NCBI GenBank assembly: GCA_034104265.1
Contig: JAXEEE010000104.1
Location: forward strand, 20,155-84,154
Source: UBA11524 sp034104265
GTDB lineage: Bacteria > Bacillota > Clostridia > Christensenellales > Aristaeellaceae
Direction: 5' to 3'
Length of the DNA stretch: 64,000 nt
In this document: positions 60,296 through 64,000 of the stretch, piece by piece
Layout of the letters: each line of letters opens with the position of its first letter
How positions within the stretch are numbered: the first letter of the stretch is position 1
Notes under the pieces: model-generated
What the model was told of the DNA's origin: nothing
Database searches by the model: none
The model's input: only the letters and a program-made list of their open reading frames with translations
Program-made: the position numbers and the translations under genes

Positions 60296-60681
60296 TCGTC
60301 GTCACGCTCCTTCAGGATGGCCTCCACGATGCCCAGGACGGCGTCCAGGTCGCGCTCCGACATCTTCCGGCTGCGGTCGAACAGCAGACCAAGCTTAGGG
60401 TTGTGTTGGAGAGATTCGCTGATTTCCCGGATACGTGCGCCTTCGGAAGAAGATGCGGGAGGAACCCTGGTCGGGTTGTCCTCCCAGCCCATCAGGTAGG
60501 AAGCGCGAACACCGAGCGCGTTGGCCATCTTCTCGAGGGCATCCATCGGAATCTTCTCTGTCTTGCCGGTTACATAGCGTTGCAAGGTTGCCTTGGAAAT
60601 GCCGGTTGCTTTCTCAAATTCAGCATAGGACATTCCGCTTCTTTTGAAGGCGAGCGCCAAGCGCTCCATAATGATTGGCAT
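60292..60681 (-). CDS. CI-like XRE repressor of the mobile element
   Basis: A 129-residue protein with an N-terminal XRE helix-turn-helix (SYAEFEKATGISKATLQRYVTG) and a short C-terminal helical part (LLFDRSRKMSERDLDAVLGIVEAIL), the layout of ImmR-like repressors. It is divergent from the Cro-like gene and followed by the ImmA-like gene, the classic ImmR-ImmA order. ATG 60681 has only a weak ribosome binding site, as expected near its own promoter. Confidence 0.88.
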   Translation of the reverse strand: MPIIMERLALAFKRSGMSYAEFEKATGISKATLQRYVTGKTEKIPMDALEKMANALGVRASYLMGWEDNPTRVPPASSSEGARIREISESLQHNPKLGLLFDRSRKMSERDLDAVLGIVEAILKERDDD

Positions 60682-60699
60682 TTTTCATCACCCGAAACA

Positions 60700-60728
60700 A
60701 GTATACAGCAGTTGTATTAAAAATGCAA
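60700..60728 (-). promoter_or_regulatory. Repressor promoter
   Basis: On the minus strand TTGCAT (60728-60723), 17 bases, TATACT (60705-60700). Confidence 0.75.
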
Positions 60729-60754
60729 CAGCAAAAAGCGAAAGCGGGAAATTT

Positions 60755-60760
60755 ATCTCA
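60755..60760. promoter_or_regulatory. Operator half-site
   Basis: ATCTCA in TTTATCTCAAAA, the same half-site as in the palindrome at 60800-60815, 8 bases before the early promoter -35. Confidence 0.5.
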
Positions 60761-60768
60761 AAAACGGG

Positions 60769-60798
60769 TTGACAAGCAGGAGGGTGTTGTGCTATGAT
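60769..60798 (+). promoter_or_regulatory. Early promoter of the mobile element
   Basis: TTGACA at 60769-60774, 18 bases, TATGAT at 60793-60798. It drives the Cro-like gene and the cluster downstream. Confidence 0.8.
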
Positions 60799-60799
60799 C

Positions 60800-60815
60800 A
60801 TCTCAGAATTGAGAT
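60800..60815. promoter_or_regulatory. Palindromic operator (repressor/Cro)
   Basis: ATCTCA-GAAT-TGAGAT, directly after the early -10, at the expected transcription start. It is a good repressor binding site. Confidence 0.75.
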
Positions 60816-60829
60816 AAGGAGGTGAGCCC

Positions 60830-61048
60830 ATGGTGAACTGCCGGATGCTCCAGAGCAAAATGGCCTCTGTCGGAATGACGCAGACAGCTCTTTCCGCTGC
60901 GGTGGGTATGTCTCGCAGCAACATGAACGCAAAAATGAATAATCACTACCCGTTCAATGTGGACGAGGTAGTGAAGATCTGCGACGTTCTCGGCATTGTT
61001 GACCCTGCGGAGAAGGTGGCTATTTTTTTGCCGGAATCATCTCAATAA
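60830..61048 (+). CDS. Cro-like XRE protein
   Basis: A 72-residue helix-turn-helix protein (MTQTALSAAVGMSRSNMNAKM), the size of phage Cro proteins. AAGGAGGTG precedes ATG 60830. It is divergent from the repressor and first in the early operon. Its 3' end overlaps a second operator palindrome. Confidence 0.85.
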   Translation: MVNCRMLQSKMASVGMTQTALSAAVGMSRSNMNAKMNNHYPFNVDEVVKICDVLGIVDPAEKVAIFLPESSQ

Positions 61049-61054
61049 TGAGAC
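61039..61054. promoter_or_regulatory. Second palindromic operator at the end of the Cro-like gene
   Basis: ATCTCA-ATAA-TGAGAC, matching 60800-60815 in both half-sites except the last base. It overlaps the TAA stop of the Cro-like gene. Confidence 0.65.
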
Positions 61055-61079
61055 GGAGAAAGACAAGGAGGGAAACACC

Positions 61080-61298
61080 ATGAATGCACCGCCCAGCATT
61101 ACCGTGCGGCAGGATCGCTACGGCGGCATCCTGATCGACGCGGAGTATGTGCAGGGGAGTCAGGTGGAGCTGCGGGCGCTGGCGGGATCGCTGCTGGAGC
61201 CGATCAAAAAGGCGTTTGAGGATCCGGCGTTTGAGGCGGACTTTCAGGCGTGGCTGAAGGAACAGAAGGAAAAGGAGATGGAGAACCATGGCGTTTGA
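61080..61298 (+). CDS. Small hypothetical protein of the early cluster
   Basis: A 72-residue acidic protein (TVRQDRYGGILIDAEYVQGSQVELRALAGSLLEPIKKAF) without membrane segment or known motif. CAAGGAGGG precedes ATG 61080. It overlaps the coiled-coil gene by 11 bases. Function unknown. Confidence 0.7.
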   Translation: MNAPPSITVRQDRYGGILIDAEYVQGSQVELRALAGSLLEPIKKAFEDPAFEADFQAWLKEQKEKEMENHGV

Positions 61299-61734
61299 GG
61301 AGATCCTGAGCGTGCTGGAGCAGGAGCTGCACAAGAGGAAGGTGCTGCTGGAGGGCCGGGGAGACAGGCTGGAGGTGGCGGAGCAGCAGCTGACGGCCCT
61401 GCAGGAGGAAAACCAGAAGCTGCGGGACCGCATCGGGGCGCTGGAGGCCGGGAAGCAGGACGGGGGCATCAACTGGCGCCGCCGGTATGAGAAGCTGACG
61501 GGCCGGCACGGGCGGACGGTGGACGCGCTGCGGCGGACGATTGCCGAGCAGGGCGAGGAAATCCAGAGGCTGCAGGCGGAGCTGCACCGGTATGCCCGGG
61601 AGATCGCCGACCGGGCAGAGACCCACAGCCGGGTGCGGGAGGAGAACGCGCTGATGCACATGGAGCTGATGGATCTGCGGCGGAAGCTGGATCAGGGCGC
61701 GGAGAAGAAGGAGGCGGGCCAGGATGCGGTTTGA
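61288..61734 (+). CDS. Coiled-coil protein of the early cluster
   Basis: A 148-residue protein that is almost entirely charged helix with heptad-like Leu spacing (residues about 5-55 and 75-140; EVAEQQLTALQEENQKLRDRI). A scaffold or replication-accessory role is possible, but I do not recognise it. It overlaps both neighbours by about 11 bases, so all are translated from one message. Confidence 0.72.
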   Translation: MAFEEILSVLEQELHKRKVLLEGRGDRLEVAEQQLTALQEENQKLRDRIGALEAGKQDGGINWRRRYEKLTGRHGRTVDALRRTIAEQGEEIQRLQAELHRYAREIADRAETHSRVREENALMHMELMDLRRKLDQGAEKKEAGQDAV

Positions 61735-62233
61735 GGGAAGGAAGCTGGCGGCGTGGCTGCTGGTGATCGTGCTGGCGGCGGCATCGGTGATGCTGATCCG
61801 GGAGGCGCTGGCGGTGGAGGAGGAGCCGCTCACCTACAGCGCGTGGGTGATGTGCCAGCCGGACAGCCGGGTGAACATCCGCGCGCGGCCGGGCTTTGAC
61901 GGGGACGTGGCAGGGTACGCCTACCCCATGGACCGCCTCACCTGCGACGGCGTGACAGAGGACGGCTGGGCGCATGTGGTGAACCCGCCCTGCGACGCGT
62001 CGGACGGCTATGTGTATGTGGGGTATCTTACGGTGGAGGAACCGGAGGACTGCCAGGGCCGCATGATGCGGGTGGAGGCGGACGGCCGGGTGGCGGTGCG
62101 CAGCCACATGTGCGGCGAGCGGGTGATGTGGGTGCACCCGGGTGCGGAGGTGGAGGTGTACCAGATGGCGGAGGAATGGGCGGTGACCAGCCTGGGGTTC
62201 ATCCGCAGCAAGTACCTGGAGGGCATAGACTGA
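61724..62233 (+). CDS. Membrane-anchored SH3-like protein of the mobile element
   Basis: A 169-residue protein with one N-terminal helix or signal anchor (AAWLLVIVLAAASVMLI) and an extracytoplasmic part with bacterial SH3-like features (CQPDSRVNIRARPGFDGDVAGYA; GWAHVVNPPCDASDGYVYVGYL). Such domains bind cell wall. In an early mobile-element operon it may alter the envelope or exclude other phages; this is inference. Its TGA stop overlaps the ssb ATG by one base. Confidence 0.75.
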   Translation: MRFEGRKLAAWLLVIVLAAASVMLIREALAVEEEPLTYSAWVMCQPDSRVNIRARPGFDGDVAGYAYPMDRLTCDGVTEDGWAHVVNPPCDASDGYVYVGYLTVEEPEDCQGRMMRVEADGRVAVRSHMCGERVMWVHPGAEVEVYQMAEEWAVTSLGFIRSKYLEGID

Positions 62234-62628
62234 TGGAAAAGCTGTGCTTGATCGGGAACGTGGGCAAGGATGCGGAGCTGTCGGCCACCCGGAACGGCAA
62301 GCCGGTGTGCCGTTTTTCGGTGGCGGTGCCGGGGCGGAAGGACGAGGCGGGGAACCGGGAGGCCCGGTGGCGGACGGTGGAGGCCTGGGACAAGCTGGCG
62401 CAGATCTGCGGGGCGTATGTCCGCAAGGGCATGAAGGTGTACGTGGAGGGCATCCCGGAGGTGGAGGCCTGGCAGGGCCGGGACGGCAAAGTACGGGGGA
62501 CGCTGGTGTGCAAGGCCTCGCAGGTGGAGTTCCTGAGCCGGGAGACGGCGGAGGATACGGCCGGGGCGGAGGCTATTCCGGCGGGATATACGCCGGTGCC
62601 TTCCGGGGATGATGAATTGCCGTTCTGA
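62233..62628 (+). CDS. ssb: Single-stranded DNA-binding protein
   Basis: A 131-residue SSB with OB fold (LIGNVGKDAELSATRNGKPVCRFSVAV; EARWRTVEAWDKLAQICGAYVRKGMKVYVEG) and the acidic tail DDELPF that recruits replication and repair proteins. It is an element-encoded copy, separate from the chromosomal one, and points to own replication or recombination of the element. ATG 62233 overlaps the previous stop. Confidence 0.92.
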   Translation: MEKLCLIGNVGKDAELSATRNGKPVCRFSVAVPGRKDEAGNREARWRTVEAWDKLAQICGAYVRKGMKVYVEGIPEVEAWQGRDGKVRGTLVCKASQVEFLSRETAEDTAGAEAIPAGYTPVPSGDDELPF

Positions 62629-62637
62629 GGAGGAGCC

Positions 62638-62841
62638 ATGAACCACGAGCGATACCGGGCCCTGTCCGTGTGCGTGGTGCTGATGGAGGCGCAGCTGCGC
62701 TCCTTCAGCCGGAACGAGGCCATGCAGGTGCCCAAGGACGGGTACGAGCGGCCCTTTGAGGAGACGCAGCAGACGCTGCGCGTGCTGCGGGAGATGATGC
62801 GGGAGATACGGTACGGCACGGACGGGGAACAGGAAGCATAG
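62638..62841 (+). CDS. Small hypothetical protein of the mobile element
   Basis: A 67-residue soluble helical protein (NHERYRALSVCVVLMEAQLRSF). GAGGAGG precedes ATG 62638, nine bases after the ssb stop. No recognisable motif. Confidence 0.7.
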   Translation: MNHERYRALSVCVVLMEAQLRSFSRNEAMQVPKDGYERPFEETQQTLRVLREMMREIRYGTDGEQEA

Positions 62842-62867
62842 CGGCGCAGGCCGCAGCTTCCCTTGAA

Positions 62868-62887
62868 CGCCCACAAGGGTGGGCGTC
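62868..62887 (+). other. Hairpin between small genes
   Basis: ACGCCCAC pairs with GTGGGCGT over a 4-base loop, followed within 15 bases by GCTTGCAAGC. There is no T run; perhaps an mRNA processing or stability element. Confidence 0.6.
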
Positions 62888-62934
62888 CACGGGAGGCTTG
62901 CAAGCACCTCAACCATACGAAGGGAGAAAGTACA

Positions 62935-63276
62935 ATGGCAGACATGGACATGGACAGGATCCGCGACGAGATGGCGAAGGAGCAGCCGGGCTCGCCCATC
63001 GAGGCCATCGGGGAGTATGTCACCGAGCGGCTGAACCAGGGCGCGGTGGTGCCTGTGGACAAGACCCTGGCCGGGGCCTACAAGGCCATCGAAAGCTGGG
63101 CGCGGGAGCACAAGGGCGGCAAAAGCTGCGTGTGCGTACCGCCGCAGATGGCCTTCTCCATCGTGGACAGGTACTTCGGATTTTCGGAAGAACCGCAAGC
63201 GTTTGCGGCGGTGAAGCCTGTGAAGCAGGAGGAGCCGGACAGCCTCGACCTGGACGCGCTGCTGGAGGGGCTGTGA
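62935..63276 (+). CDS. PcfK-like protein
   Basis: A 113-residue protein. GEYVTERLNQ, AYKAIESWAREHKGGKSCVCV and SIVDRYFGF resemble the PcfK family of plasmid and ICE genes, of unknown role. The C-terminus is acidic (SLDLDALLEGL). ATG 62935 has AAGGGAGAAAG upstream; the longer frame from 62863 includes the hairpin region. Confidence 0.65.
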   Translation: MADMDMDRIRDEMAKEQPGSPIEAIGEYVTERLNQGAVVPVDKTLAGAYKAIESWAREHKGGKSCVCVPPQMAFSIVDRYFGFSEEPQAFAAVKPVKQEEPDSLDLDALLEGL

Positions 63277-63279
63277 TCG

Positions 63280-64000
63280 ATGGACATCAGCGAAGCGAAG
63301 GCCCACGCGGGCGGGCTGCTGGCAAATGGCGGATGCCCGGGCTGGGTGGAGGAGCGGGTGCGGCAGGCCATGCCGCACTACATCTGGACATGGCGGGAGG
63401 GCCGAAGGAAGAGCGGGAAATGCACCTTCTGCGGGGAGCGGATGGACGGCCTGGACAAGAGGGATATCCTTCCGCCGGACGACTACGACGACATGGACGC
63501 AAACGGCTTTGAGGGATCGGGGCCGAACACCAGCGCGCGGCCGAAGGAGGAATGCGACGGAACGGCCAGACACGGGAGGACGGGCCGGTGCCCGATCTGC
63601 GGGGTGGAGATCCAATTCCGCTCCGCCGACCGGGGCTACAGGACGCTGGAGGACAGGCTGTTCCTGATCGAGTACGCACGGAGCGCCATTGAGCCAGACG
63701 CGCTGGTATGCGTGGGGTACCGGGCCTTTGTGCCCTGGCGGGAGATGGATCCAAACCGGCTGGAGGCGCCGCTGGAGGTTGTGCCCATGGAGATCTGCGT
63801 TTTCCGCTCTGGCAAGGGCGGGCAGCGGTTTATCCGGGAGGCGCGATGGGTGTGCGAGGAGAGACGGGGCAACGGCCGCGACAGGTGGGTGAAGTTGGCC
63901 ACGGAGGCATGGAAGCGCAGGAGGAAGTGCGTCAGCGGGTACACGGGACAGACCAGCTACATGGACAACGACGGCACGCCGGTGGTGCTGGATGTGGACG
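63280..64000 (+). CDS. Zinc-binding mobile-element protein (partial)
   Basis: The frame opens at ATG 63280 (MDISEAKAHAGGLLANGGCP) and stays open to the window edge, 240 codons. Two CxxC pairs, CTFC (about residues 48-51) and CPIC (about residue 106), suggest a zinc ribbon or treble-clef fold. The middle part (YRTLEDRLFLIEYARSAI) is helical. It overlaps nothing and starts three bases after the PcfK-like gene. It is found in an early-gene position, so a DNA-related role is possible, but I do not recognise it. Confidence 0.7.
   Translation, partial: MDISEAKAHAGGLLANGGCPGWVEERVRQAMPHYIWTWREGRRKSGKCTFCGERMDGLDKRDILPPDDYDDMDANGFEGSGPNTSARPKEECDGTARHGRTGRCPICGVEIQFRSADRGYRTLEDRLFLIEYARSAIEPDALVCVGYRAFVPWREMDPNRLEAPLEVVPMEICVFRSGKGGQRFIREARWVCEERRGNGRDRWVKLATEAWKRRRKCVSGYTGQTSYMDNDGTPVVLDVD

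Larger units (their letters stand above)
57844..64000. mobile_element. Integrated mobile element (prophage- or ICE-like), left part
   Basis: From the junction to the window edge all genes are of mobile-element type: large serine recombinase, small membrane proteins, mini-ImmA, CI-like repressor, Cro-like protein, then an early cluster with ssb and a PcfK-like gene. Genes are short, closely packed and divergently transcribed from a lysogeny-type switch. No structural phage or conjugation genes are visible, so the element type is undecided. Confidence 0.85.

Overview
The window comes from a GC-rich, endospore-forming Gram-positive bacterium, most likely a gut or anaerobic member of the Clostridia. 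The evidence is a complete spoIIIA sporulation operon, a T-box leader, strong AGGAGG-type ribosome binding sites, indirect Asn/Gln-tRNA synthesis (GatCAB), many solute-binding-protein sugar importers and many cytoplasmic glycoside hydrolases. A lineage such as Christensenellales or Oscillospirales is possible, but that is a guess from gene content only.

Layout. 1-10.3 kb: cell-envelope and sporulation block, mostly on the minus strand: a zinc-ribbon protein, an LCP-family protein, thioredoxin with an RseC-like protein, the eight-gene spoIIIA operon (AA to AH) led by an L,D-transpeptidase, then a plus-strand exported 5'-nucleotidase. 10.3-16.4 kb: a T-box controlled operon for indirect tRNA aminoacylation in which aspartyl-tRNA synthetase is fused to GatC, followed by gatA and gatB. 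A composite palindromic repeat lies on each side of this operon. 16.4-19.1 kb: an XRE/TPR regulator broken by a one-base change in a run of nine G, and an MFS exporter. 19.1-29.2 kb: a membrane-bound AraC-type regulator divergent from two sugar ABC importers, both without an ATPase gene. 29.3-34.5 kb: a sugar-kinase-like phosphotransferase, and a polar amino acid ABC operon that ends in a cytidylate-kinase-like gene.

34.7-40.3 kb: a tightly overlapping operon for plant cell-wall oligosaccharides (rhamnogalacturonan acetylesterase, GH43, an ankyrin-GH43 fusion, and a serine beta-lactamase-like hydrolase). 40.6-45 kb: an acetylesterase, a TPR lipoprotein, a flippase and bioY with a BirA-type operator. 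45.2-54.1 kb: a third sugar ABC importer, a GH2 beta-galactosidase, and a GH43 plus GH35-like pair. 54.2-57.8 kb: a glycosyltransferase, a GPH-type sugar symporter and a PIG-L deacetylase. None of the glycosidases shows a signal peptide, so I infer that short oligosaccharides are imported by the ABC systems and cut inside the cell.

57.85 kb to the right edge: an integrated mobile element (prophage-like or ICE-like). It holds a large serine recombinase at the junction with the chromosome, small membrane proteins, a miniature ImmA-like protease, a CI-like repressor facing a Cro-like protein across a divergent promoter with palindromic operators, and an early cluster with single-stranded DNA binding protein and a PcfK-like protein. 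The element continues beyond the window.

The observations I consider most worth following are the AspRS-GatC fusion under a T-box with overlapping Glu/Asn specifier codons, the ankyrin-GH43 fusion, the G-tract frameshift, and the recombinase whose reading frame has no stop of its own at the attachment junction.
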